Assembly (NCBI GenBank): GCA_016719105.1
Contig: JADKAQ010000001.1
Coordinates: 124,001-188,000, forward strand
Origin: Gemmatimonadota bacterium
GTDB lineage: Bacteria; Gemmatimonadota; Gemmatimonadetes; Gemmatimonadales; Gemmatimonadaceae
DNA: 64,000 bases
Direction: 5' to 3'
Of this stretch, positions 34,952 to 43,148 are shown piece after piece. The position numbers were made by a program, and so were the translations under genes. The notes below the pieces were generated by a model. The model had not been told where the DNA came from and did no database searches. It was given only the letters and a program-made list of their open reading frames with translations. Every line of letters begins with the position of its first letter. The stretch's first letter is position 1.

Positions 34952-36129
34952 GCGCGATCTTCCCCCTGACCTTCGCGAGCGACGACCTCCGGCTGCTGAC
35001 CGCCGTGGCAATCGGCGGCGCCTTCGGCTTCGCGCTCGAGCGCGGCGGCTTCGGCAATGCTCGCAAGCTCGCCGCGCAGTTCTACCTCAGCGACATGACG
35101 GTCTTCAAAGTCATGTTCACGGCGATCCTGGTGGCGATGACCGGCGTCTACACGCTCGCCGGACTCGGGGTCGTGGACCTCGCGGGGATCTGGATCAACC
35201 CGACCTTCATCTGGGCGCAGCTGGTGGGGGGCTTCCTGCTCGGGCTTGGCTTCATCCTGAGCGGGTTGTGCCCGGGGACGTCGCTCGTCTCGGCGGCGTC
35301 GGGGCGGCTGGATGCCGTCGTGACCGTCGTGGGGATCTTCTTTGGCACGTGGCTCTTCGGCGCCACGGTGGACTGGTTCCCCGGCCTGGCCGCGCTGTAC
35401 AAGGCGGGGTCGCTCGGCGTCTCGACACTCCCCGACCTCCTCGGAATTCCCGCGTGGGTCGTGGTGCTTCTCGTCGTGGCGATGGCGGGGATGGCGTTCG
35501 TCGGCGCGGAGAAGGTGGAACGCATCTTCGAACAGACGCGTGGCGTACTCGCCCTCACACCGTCCACGCGTCCCCCGGTGAAGTTCGCCCTGACCGCGGT
35601 CCTGGTCGTCTTCGTCCTGGTCGGGACGGCGGCGCGGCGTGCACCGTCGCCAGCCGCTGCGCATGTCGCAACGGCGATCGAGCCGTTGTCGCTCGCCACG
35701 CGGCTCATCGAGCGCGACCCTTCGCTCCTCGTCCTTGACCTGCGCGGCGACGGCGCGGCGAAGCCCATCCCGGGGGCGCTCCTCGTGGCGGCGGACACAT
35801 CGGCACTCGGTGTCCTGGCCGAAGCGGTTCCAGGTCGCACGACGGTGGTGGTGTACGATTCCGCAGGATCGCTTCGCGCGCTCCCCGGCGAATGGCCGGC
35901 GGACCTCGAGTATCGCTACCTGGCGGGTGGTCGCGCGGGATGGGAACGCGAGGTGCTCACGCCGGCGACCCCTCGCGCCTCCACGTGGCAGGAACGCGAG
36001 CGCGTGCAGCGGCAGCACCACGTCGCCGCCTTCTTCTCAGGGGCAGGGGTCAAGGCATCGAGTGCCGCGCCGCCACCGCGCGTGGCAGGGGGGGGAGGGG
36101 CCAAGAAGAAGAAGGGCGGCGGGTGCTGA
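34948..36129 (+). CDS. YeeE/YedE-family protein with C-terminal rhodanese-like domain
   Basis: The 393-residue protein has a YeeE/YedE membrane region (about residues 1-225), including the conserved ILSGLCPGTSLVSAASGR motif. After a final helix (FALTAVLVVFVLVGTA) comes a rhodanese-like domain at roughly 250-345: LVLDLRGDGAAKPIPGALLV, then VVVYDSAG where an active rhodanese would carry its catalytic Cys. So sulfur transferase activity is probably lost. The tail is odd: a run of Gly and four Lys ending GGGC. The start at 34948 follows gaggagg and overlaps the upstream stop (ATGA). The stop overlaps the DsbA-like gene start (TGATG). Confidence 0.83.
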   Translation: MSAIFPLTFASDDLRLLTAVAIGGAFGFALERGGFGNARKLAAQFYLSDMTVFKVMFTAILVAMTGVYTLAGLGVVDLAGIWINPTFIWAQLVGGFLLGLGFILSGLCPGTSLVSAASGRLDAVVTVVGIFFGTWLFGATVDWFPGLAALYKAGSLGVSTLPDLLGIPAWVVVLLVVAMAGMAFVGAEKVERIFEQTRGVLALTPSTRPPVKFALTAVLVVFVLVGTAARRAPSPAAAHVATAIEPLSLATRLIERDPSLLVLDLRGDGAAKPIPGALLVAADTSALGVLAEAVPGRTTVVVYDSAGSLRALPGEWPADLEYRYLAGGRAGWEREVLTPATPRASTWQERERVQRQHHVAAFFSGAGVKASSAAPPPRVAGGGGAKKKKGGGC

Positions 36130-36824
36130 TGCGCACGACGGCCCGCACCATCGTGCGCGGAGTCGCCGGCCTTGTTGTCGTCGTGGTCGTGCCGTGGATC
36201 GGGGGGTGCGCTGGTGTGGAGTCGACACCGGCCCCCTCCGCATCGCATGTGCAGTCGAAGACGGAGGGCGAGACGCCGGCCGTTCTCGCTCGCGCCACCG
36301 GCTACGGCTACGCTCGGGGAAGCCGCGAGGCGACGGTGGTGGTGACCGAGTTTTCGGACTTCGGCTGCCACTACTGCGCCGACTTCGCTCGAACGGTCCT
36401 GCCGTCGCTCGATCGCGAGTTCATCGGTCCAGGGCGCGTTCGCTGGCAACTGGTGCCAGTCGCCACGGCATCGACGCCGCACGCCCTCGCCGCTGCGGGT
36501 GCAGCCGAGTGCGCCTCACAGCAGGGCGGGGAATGGGCGATGCACGATCGGCTCTTCGCGACGCAGCGGGAGTGGACGCACTTCGGCGACCCGACACGGC
36601 ACTTCGTCGACCTGGCCCGCGCCGACGGGCTCGACGTGGCGCGTTTCGTCAACTGTCTACGTGACCCCCGAACCGCCGAAACCGTCGAGAGGCTGCACCA
36701 ACTCGCGCAACAGCTCAACGTGCGTGTGGCCCCCACCTTCTTCGTCAACGGACGGCGGGTCGAAGGGGCCGTTCCGCTCGATGCCGCGCGATCGGTGCTG
36801 GACGTGGCCGTTTCGTCGCGATAG
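36129..36824 (+). CDS. DsbA/DsbG-like thioredoxin-fold lipoprotein
   Basis: This 231-residue protein has a lipoprotein signal ending WIGGC (Cys 27), a linker, and a DsbA-type fold with the redox pair Cys 80-His-Tyr-Cys 83 (SDFGCHYCADF), a helical insertion (AAAGAAECASQQGG) and the cis-Pro loop VRVAPTFFVNGRR. It should act in the periplasm, forming or reducing disulfides; here it may mature or reduce components of the sulfur operon or of the cytochromes encoded next. It is the last gene of the sulfur operon, coupled by a one-base overlap. Confidence 0.87.
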   Translation: MRTTARTIVRGVAGLVVVVVVPWIGGCAGVESTPAPSASHVQSKTEGETPAVLARATGYGYARGSREATVVVTEFSDFGCHYCADFARTVLPSLDREFIGPGRVRWQLVPVATASTPHALAAAGAAECASQQGGEWAMHDRLFATQREWTHFGDPTRHFVDLARADGLDVARFVNCLRDPRTAETVERLHQLAQQLNVRVAPTFFVNGRRVEGAVPLDAARSVLDVAVSSR

Positions 36825-37241
36825 CGGCGCCTTCTCCCGACTGTGACTGGCGCACCGCCGTGAGGGAGCGTACGGTGTGGCGGGACGCTTGCACGACGGC
36901 TCCGAGCGCAATTCGTTAGGTTGACGGCCGCTAACCTATTGTACCGAGTGGTTCTATCGACACGGTGGGATCACGTGGTGTCGGAGCCGTTCTGTAGGCG
37001 AACGCCGGACAGACGGAGTGTTCGCACGTGAACAGATATGTCCGACGCGCGCACGTGCGCGCGTCGCAGGACCTTGTCGCCGTCGGGGCGGGCGCAGCTG
37101 CTCACGCCACGCCACGACCGCGGTCATCCAGCTCTTCGGGAAGACACCATGCACCTGCTGCAGGCCCCGAACGTCAATCGCCACCGCTGGCGCCATGCGC
37201 CGGCGGCATATCGGCGTACCGCGTGATGCGCGTTGCGTAGC
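36825..37241. other. Intergenic regulatory region before the multiheme operon
   Basis: This 417-base gap holds no supported gene. It contains a perfect 22-bp palindrome (37044-37065) and a shorter GTTC/GAAC inverted repeat near 37020-37033. A 25-codon reading frame at 37149-37226 is possible but unsupported. Confidence 0.5.
37044..37065. promoter_or_regulatory. Perfect 22-bp palindrome upstream of multiheme operon
   Basis: The 22 bases from 37044 to 37065, centred on gcacgtgc with gacgcgc arms, read identically on both strands. It lies about 177 bases before the beta-barrel gene. It may be an operator or form a hairpin in the leader. Confidence 0.55.
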
Positions 37242-38798
37242 GTGACGAGAGCGCAGTTTCCGCAGCGCGCCCGCCTGCTCGGGGAGAGCCCGCGGGCGAT
37301 CGTTTCGGTCGCGCGACGCGCGCTGGTCGCGGTCGTGCTCATGGCGGCCGCGGTGCGCGCGGTCGAGGCGCAGGGGATCCGCATTGGCGGTGCGAGCAGC
37401 GCGCGCTACGTGCAGCTGCGCCCGCTCGTGGCCGACAGCGTGGCCGACTCCGCGGCGACGGGTACGACGGGGCTCGACCGACTGCTCGCCGATGGCACGG
37501 TCGTCCGCTGCATTGGCGATGGCTACTGCCGATATCTGCGAGGCGCGCCGGTGTCGGAGTTGATGGCCATGATGCAGGACCTGGATGCGACCGCGTGGGG
37601 CTTTGGACGCGGGATGAGCGCTCGGGCCGAGTTGCGCTTTCGTGAAGCGGTGGGCAGCGGGCGCACGTTGTGGCCGCAGGCGCAACAGCACATGGACGTG
37701 ATGGCGCTCTACGCCGAACTCGATCGCGAGCGCGTGCGCGCGCGACTCGGCCGGCAGTGGTACGCGTCGCAGCTGGGCTATCGCAACTTCGACGGCGCAC
37801 TGGTGGAAGCGCAGCCGCTCGCGTCGTTGATGGGGCTCCGCGTGGAAGGCTATGCCGGGTGGAGCCTGATTCAGGGGCTTGCCCGCGACGTCACGAGCGA
37901 TGCGCTGTCGGCCATCGAGGAGTTTCCCCCTGATTCCCGCGGTGTGCTGGTGGGGGGATCACTGCGCTGGCGCCCGACGAGTGGGCGAGGGGCGGTGCGC
38001 GCCCAGTACGAACGTGAAATCCGGCAGGATCGAGGGGCGCTCTACGCCGAGCGGGCGGCGGCGTCGGCCGACCTGCGCGTGGGGCGCACGATGTTCGGGG
38101 GCGAGATGGTGTACGATTTCGCGACGGGTGACTTCAACGAACTGCGCGTGAACGCGCGCCACTCGGTCTCGCGCGTCGTGGAGCTCTCCGCCGAGGCGCG
38201 GCACTCGACGCCGTTCTTCCCGCTGTGGACGATTTGGGGCGCGTTCTCCCCGATCGGCTTCGACGAGGCTCGGCTCGACGCACGCTGGACCACGGCGGGG
38301 GGCCGGCTCTCGCTGACCGGTCGCGGCGCGTACCGGAGTTATCAGGAGACCGACGCAGGTGTCGCGTCGCTTCCGCTTCGCACGGATGGCTGGCGGGTGG
38401 GCGGCACGGTGGCGGCCCGCGTGTCCGAGTCGTGGGCGCTGCAGGGCAACTACGGCGTTGACGTCGGGAGCGTGGCGACGCGCTCGGATGGCGACGTGGC
38501 GCTGCGCTGGAGCCGCAGCGACCGCCTCTCGGTTTCGGCCCGGGCGACCGCGTTCGAGACGATTTCGGAGTGGCGAGTCGGGACCGGACGCGTGGTGGGC
38601 GGAGGGGCCGACGTCACGTACACGCTCCGCCCCGACCTTCGTCTTGCGGCGGACGCGATGCTCTATCGGCAACGTTCCAACGGTCGCCCGGCTGAGGGGC
38701 CATGGAACCAGCGGCGCGCGTCGGTGCGTCTCGAGTGGAGCGTCGGCACCGATCCGGGGGCCGTTGCGCGCGGGGCCGAACGAGGGCGCACGCCATGA
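37242..38798 (+). CDS. Predicted outer-membrane beta-barrel protein of multiheme cytochrome operon
   Basis: This 518-residue protein has a signal peptide (ALVAVVLMAAAVRAVEAQ) and many alternating beta strands separated by short turns (MSARAELRF, LMGLRVEGYAGWS, VLVGGSLRWRP, ADLRVGRTMFGGEMVYDF, LSLTGRGAYRSYQ, WRVGGTVAARVSE, LRLAADAMLYRQRS, ending RRASVRLEWSV). There is a CX6C pair near the N-terminus (Cys-IGDGY-Cys region). It resembles the porin partner of porin-cytochrome conduits in position and fold, though it is shorter than MtrB and no homology to MtrB is visible. Start is uncertain: GTG at 37242 or TTG at 37233. It overlaps the 16-heme gene (ATGA). Confidence 0.72.
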   Translation: MTRAQFPQRARLLGESPRAIVSVARRALVAVVLMAAAVRAVEAQGIRIGGASSARYVQLRPLVADSVADSAATGTTGLDRLLADGTVVRCIGDGYCRYLRGAPVSELMAMMQDLDATAWGFGRGMSARAELRFREAVGSGRTLWPQAQQHMDVMALYAELDRERVRARLGRQWYASQLGYRNFDGALVEAQPLASLMGLRVEGYAGWSLIQGLARDVTSDALSAIEEFPPDSRGVLVGGSLRWRPTSGRGAVRAQYEREIRQDRGALYAERAAASADLRVGRTMFGGEMVYDFATGDFNELRVNARHSVSRVVELSAEARHSTPFFPLWTIWGAFSPIGFDEARLDARWTTAGGRLSLTGRGAYRSYQETDAGVASLPLRTDGWRVGGTVAARVSESWALQGNYGVDVGSVATRSDGDVALRWSRSDRLSVSARATAFETISEWRVGTGRVVGGGADVTYTLRPDLRLAADAMLYRQRSNGRPAEGPWNQRRASVRLEWSVGTDPGAVARGAERGRTP

Positions 38799-40468
38799 GG
38801 ATGATGCCGACCCTATCGCACGGATTTGTGCGCCGCGTGCTGCGTCGCGCGTTGCGCCTCGCGCCGCTGATGGTGGTGGCGAGCGTTGGCCTGTCGACGG
38901 CGGGGTGGGCGTGGGGGCGCGCGGCGTCGGCGCTCCCGCGCAAGGCGGCGCGCGTCGAGGAGAAGCGCTTCCCGCACCAGAAGCACGCGCGACTCTTTCC
39001 CGAGTGCGAGACGTGTCACGCCGGGATCATGGCCGGCGACACCGCGACCAACTATCCGGCCACGAGTTCGTGCGCCGATTGCCACGACGGAACGCGGCAG
39101 AAGCGCGTGGAGTGGGATGGGCACCGCGTGCGGCCATCCAACCTGATCTTCTCCCACGCCAAGCATCATCGGGAAGCGGAAGGAAAGACCCCAGCGCTCG
39201 ACTGCCGAACCTGCCATGGCCTCGGGGGGGGCAGCACGTTCATGGCGGTGGCCCGGGCCACGCCGGAGCTGTGCATCGGTTGTCACACGCACAAGGCCGA
39301 TGGTCACCTGACGGAGGACCCGCCGTGCTCGCGCTGTCACGCGCCGCTCGCCCGCGCGACGCGGCTGTCCGACAGCGCCGTGGCGGCGATTTCCGTCCCC
39401 GAGTGGCACCGCCGCGCGAACTTCCTGTCGAAGCACGGGCCGCGCGCCGAGGCGGACGTCTACCAGTGCGCGACGTGTCACGCGCGTGAGAGCTGCGCGC
39501 GCTGCCATCCGAATGCCGGGGAGATGGCGCAGGTGGCCTCGTTGGAGCGCGATGCGCGCGTGGCGCGACTGCTCAAGGGGCGCGCGCCGACGTACGCCAC
39601 TCCCCGGAGCCACAACGGTGCCCCATGGGTCGTGCTGCACGGCGACTCCGCGAAGGCCAAGCCCCAGAGCTGCGCGAACTGTCACGCGCAGCCAAGCTGT
39701 CGCACCTGTCACATCGGTCGCAGTGCGTCGCGCGAGATCGCCCGCCTGGCGCGCCCCGATCCGGACGGGGCGGCCGGGGTGCGACTCAAGGTGCTTCCGG
39801 TGGACGTGGTGGCACGCGGGGCGGCGTCGACCTTCCCGCATGCACCGTCAGGTGCAGCGGCATCGCCGACGGCGCCCACCGTTGCAGCGGTCGGCCTTGT
39901 CGGCGGTCCATCCGTGGCGCAGATGAACCGGGTGGCCCACGCACCGGCCGACACGGCGCTGCGCTTGGTGCGAGTGCATCCCCTCGACTTCGTGGAGCAG
40001 CATGGCCCCACCGCGTCGAGTGGTCGCATCAATTGCCAGGGGTGCCACGAGGAGCGCACGTGCACCAATTGCCACAACGGCGGGAGCCGGCGTCGCTTCC
40101 ATGGCTTCAACTTCGTGAGTCGACACGCGGCCAGTGCGGCGGGGCGTGAGCGCGACTGCTCGTCGTGTCACGCCACGGAGACCTTCTGCCGTGAGTGCCA
40201 TCGCGGGCAGGGGGTACTGGCGCGCGGGTCGCGCGACGTCGCGTATCACGACCGCCAGCCGCTCTGGCTCAACCAGCATGGGCAGGCGGCGCGGCAGGAA
40301 ATGCAGACGTGCGCGAGCTGTCACCAGCAACGGGACTGCACGCGATGCCACTCGGACGTCGGGTTGCGCGTGAACCCGCACGGCCCTGGCTTCGACGCCG
40401 CCCGCATGGCCAAGCGCAATCGTCAGATGTGCCTCACGTGTCACCTCAAGGACCCGTTGAAGCCCTGA
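38795..40468 (+). CDS. Multiheme c-type cytochrome, 16 CXXCH motifs
   Basis: The 557-residue protein has an N-terminal export signal (LRLAPLMVVASVGLSTAGWAWG) and sixteen CXXCH heme-binding motifs spread along its length, from CETCH and CADCH to CTRCH and CLTCH, with many extra His residues available as distal ligands. A low-complexity Ala/Pro/Thr stretch separates the first nine motifs from the last seven, so it may form two heme modules. No C-terminal membrane anchor is seen, so a periplasmic or barrel-inserted electron carrier is likely. Its start overlaps the beta-barrel gene by four bases. Confidence 0.9.
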   Translation: MRMMPTLSHGFVRRVLRRALRLAPLMVVASVGLSTAGWAWGRAASALPRKAARVEEKRFPHQKHARLFPECETCHAGIMAGDTATNYPATSSCADCHDGTRQKRVEWDGHRVRPSNLIFSHAKHHREAEGKTPALDCRTCHGLGGGSTFMAVARATPELCIGCHTHKADGHLTEDPPCSRCHAPLARATRLSDSAVAAISVPEWHRRANFLSKHGPRAEADVYQCATCHARESCARCHPNAGEMAQVASLERDARVARLLKGRAPTYATPRSHNGAPWVVLHGDSAKAKPQSCANCHAQPSCRTCHIGRSASREIARLARPDPDGAAGVRLKVLPVDVVARGAASTFPHAPSGAAASPTAPTVAAVGLVGGPSVAQMNRVAHAPADTALRLVRVHPLDFVEQHGPTASSGRINCQGCHEERTCTNCHNGGSRRRFHGFNFVSRHAASAAGRERDCSSCHATETFCRECHRGQGVLARGSRDVAYHDRQPLWLNQHGQAARQEMQTCASCHQQRDCTRCHSDVGLRVNPHGPGFDAARMAKRNRQMCLTCHLKDPLKP

Positions 40469-40539
40469 CCCGCGTCGACGACTTCACCCACACCATCCAG
40501 CCGCTCATCTCGAGGCGCCGTCCCGTTTCCCAGGTTCGC

Positions 40540-42237
40540 ATGTCCCCCTCCAGTCCCTTCAGGCCGTTCGTCCACGTCGTCGCCCGCGCCCGCGCCGGCG
40601 GTGCGGTGGCGTTGCTCGCCCTGGGTGCCTCGCTGCTGGACGCGTCGCCGCTCGTTGGTCAGGAGCCGGCGCGCCGCGCGGTGGCGCCCGGTGGCGATGC
40701 GCGAACTCCGGTGCAGGGTGTGGTGGCGCCGGGCGCCGCACAACAGAGCGCCGCCGAGCAGCGGGCCATCACCTCGCGCAGCGGGCGCACGCGAAGCGCC
40801 GACTCGCCCAGCACGGCATCGCGCGCTGGCACGCGCGTCGGCGGCGGGCGCGGTCCGGTCCAGTGCGAGAAGTGCCACGCCGATCGCCAGTTCCTCGCCG
40901 GCAAGGCGAAGGGGGAGCGCGGCGACTCGGTCCTCTTCGTCCCCGACACGCTCCTGCGCGACTCACGGCACAAGACCCTCCTCTGCGCCGACTGCCACGC
41001 CGGGTACAACGACGGCTATCCGCACACGAAGGTCGCGTCGGTCTCGGTGTCGTGCCAGCACTGCCACGAGGACCAAGGGGCGGCGTACCACCGGTCCATC
41101 CACGCGCCAAACTTCGAAAAGAAGGGGGACGCGCCGACCTGCGTGAGCTGTCACAGCTCGCACAAGGTCCTGGGCGCTGATGACCGTCGCTCGCCGACGT
41201 ACCCGCTCAACGTGGCGCAGCTCTGCGGCAGCTGCCACAACAAGAAGGCGATCCTCGACGCGTACTTCGACAAGCCGGCCGACTCCACGGCGCGGTCGGC
41301 GGTGGGCGACTATCGCCACTCGGTGCACGGGATCGCGATGACCAAGGCCGGCCTCACGGTCTCGGCCACGTGCAGCGACTGTCACGATGCGCATCGCGTG
41401 CTGCCGACCGACTCCACGGAGTCGACGCTCCATCGGTCCAACGTGGCCTCGACGTGCGGCGCCTGCCATCAAGGGGTGCTGGCCACCTTCGATTCGTCGG
41501 CCCATGGGCAGGCGCTCGTCTCCGGTGACACGACCGAGACGGGGAAGAAGGCGCCGGTGTGCATCGAGTGCCACGGTGGACACAAGGTCGTGGAGGCGAA
41601 TGATCCGGCGTGGTTCAGTGGCGTCGTCGAGGAATGCGGGGCGTGCCACAAGCGGCTGCTCGACACGTACTTCGAGACCTATCACGGCAAGGCGACGCAG
41701 CTCGGCTACGGGATCGCCGCCAAGTGCAGCGACTGCCATGGCGCCCACGCGATGCTCGCCGCCGACGACTCACTGTCGTCGGTGCATCCGACGAACCTTG
41801 TGGAGACGTGCAGCCAGTGTCACAAGGGGGCGACGGTCAACTTCGTGAAGTACAAGCCACACGGCGATCCGCGCGACCGCGAGCGCAACCCTGAACTCTA
41901 TTGGGTGTGGCTGGCGATGACGTCGCTGCTGATCGGTGTGTTCGCCTTCTTCGGCGTGCACTCGCTGTTGTGGTTCATGCGACTGATGGCCACGCGCAAC
42001 GAACGGGCCGCGGGGCACCACGCGAACGGCGCGACCACTGCGGTGACGCCGGCACCAGCACCAGCACCAGCACCACCAGCACCCATTCCGACCGAGCCGT
42101 CGGCTGCAACGCCGCCGCCTGCTGCGGTGTCGACCATCGACCCTGCGCTTCGGACGCCGCCGGCGGCGCCGCCCCCGGAGCCTCCAGCAGACAGCCAAGC
42201 CCCTGACCTCGGCGAGAAGCCAGGAGAGAAGCCATGA
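40540..42237 (+). CDS. Membrane-anchored multiheme c-type cytochrome, 11 CXXCH motifs
   Basis: This 565-residue protein has a signal peptide (GGAVALLALGASLLDASPLVG), a disordered Ala/Arg/Ser stretch, then eleven CXXCH motifs (CEKCH, CADCH, CQHCH, CVSCH, CGSCH, CSDCH, CGACH, CIECH, CGACH, CSDCH, CSQCH). A membrane helix follows near residue 455-480 (MTSLLIGVFAFFGVHSLLWF) and then a Pro/Ala-rich cytoplasmic tail, partly coded by a caccag repeat at 42053-42079. The CxxCHxxH spacings resemble NapC/cytochrome c3-type periplasmic modules. It overlaps the cytochrome b gene (ATGA) and probably forms a quinol-oxidising complex with it. Confidence 0.9.
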   Translation: MSPSSPFRPFVHVVARARAGGAVALLALGASLLDASPLVGQEPARRAVAPGGDARTPVQGVVAPGAAQQSAAEQRAITSRSGRTRSADSPSTASRAGTRVGGGRGPVQCEKCHADRQFLAGKAKGERGDSVLFVPDTLLRDSRHKTLLCADCHAGYNDGYPHTKVASVSVSCQHCHEDQGAAYHRSIHAPNFEKKGDAPTCVSCHSSHKVLGADDRRSPTYPLNVAQLCGSCHNKKAILDAYFDKPADSTARSAVGDYRHSVHGIAMTKAGLTVSATCSDCHDAHRVLPTDSTESTLHRSNVASTCGACHQGVLATFDSSAHGQALVSGDTTETGKKAPVCIECHGGHKVVEANDPAWFSGVVEECGACHKRLLDTYFETYHGKATQLGYGIAAKCSDCHGAHAMLAADDSLSSVHPTNLVETCSQCHKGATVNFVKYKPHGDPRDRERNPELYWVWLAMTSLLIGVFAFFGVHSLLWFMRLMATRNERAAGHHANGATTAVTPAPAPAPAPPAPIPTEPSAATPPPAAVSTIDPALRTPPAAPPPEPPADSQAPDLGEKPGEKP

Positions 42238-43148
42238 GCGACGCGTCGAGCGGCACGACGGCACCGGGAGGGGGACGCCCCCTCGCGGGCGGCGCGGCCG
42301 CGGACCTCCCGCTGGCGTCGTCGGACCGTGGACAGCGGCCGTACATCCAGCGATTCGGGCCCGTGGAGCGGTTGACGCACGCGATCATGGTGCTCTCGTT
42401 CTTTGGACTCGTCATCACCGGCGTGCCGCTGCACTTTTCGCACGCTCCATGGGCCGCCACGATGATGGGGCTCCTCGGCGGCGTTGGTGCCGCGGGGGCG
42501 ATTCACCGCTTCTTCGGGGTGATGACCTTCGGCTACTTCTTCTTGCACCTGGGGATGCTGGCGACGCGCTTCCTCAGTGCGCCGGACAAGAAGGCCTTCC
42601 TGCTCGGCCCGCGCTCGATGGTGCCGCAGCCCAAGGACCTCGAGGACGTGGTGGGGATGTTCCGCTGGTTCGTGGGGAAGGGACCACGCCCCCGGTTCGA
42701 TCGCTACAGCTACATGGAGAAGTTCGACTACTGGGCGGTGTTCTGGGGTATCGCGATCATCGGCGGATCGGGGCTGCTGCTCTGGTTCCCCATCTTCTTC
42801 TCGCGCTTCCTCCCCGGCTGGATGTTCAACGTCGCCACGATCGTGCACGGTGACGAGGCGCTGCTGGCGATGGGCTTCATCTTCACGATCCACTTCTTCA
42901 ACTCGAACCTGCGGCCGGAGAAGTTCCCGATCGACGTCGTGATGTTCACCGGGAGGGCGCGCGCGGAGTACATCGAGGAGGAGCACCCCCTCGAGTACGA
43001 GCGAGAGCTCAAGGCGGGACGGTTGCAGGCGCTCGAGGTGCCGGCGCCGTCGCGGGCGTCGTACCTGTGGTCGCTCACGCTTGGCTTCATTGCGATCGCA
43101 ACCGGCCTGACGCTGACGGGGCTCGTGATCTACGCGGTGCTGCAATGA
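42234..43148 (+). CDS. Membrane cytochrome b (formate dehydrogenase gamma / cytochrome b561-like)
   Basis: The 304-residue protein has helices at about 48-68, 90-110, 166-188, 198-222 and 278-302. Histidines suited for two b hemes lie inside them: His 49 (RLTHAIMVL), His 91 and His 105 (HRFFGVMTFGYFFLHL), His 205 and His 220 (IVHGDEALLAMGFIFTIHFF). FdnI/CbcL-type proteins of this kind oxidise menaquinol and hand electrons to periplasmic c hemes. Its position between two multiheme genes, with four-base overlaps on both sides, supports that role here. Confidence 0.87.
   Translation: MSDASSGTTAPGGGRPLAGGAAADLPLASSDRGQRPYIQRFGPVERLTHAIMVLSFFGLVITGVPLHFSHAPWAATMMGLLGGVGAAGAIHRFFGVMTFGYFFLHLGMLATRFLSAPDKKAFLLGPRSMVPQPKDLEDVVGMFRWFVGKGPRPRFDRYSYMEKFDYWAVFWGIAIIGGSGLLLWFPIFFSRFLPGWMFNVATIVHGDEALLAMGFIFTIHFFNSNLRPEKFPIDVVMFTGRARAEYIEEEHPLEYERELKAGRLQALEVPAPSRASYLWSLTLGFIAIATGLTLTGLVIYAVLQ

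Noticed and set aside
37149..37226. A 25-codon open frame ahead of the beta-barrel gene
   Set aside because: No ribosome binding site or conserved feature; cannot be told from chance.
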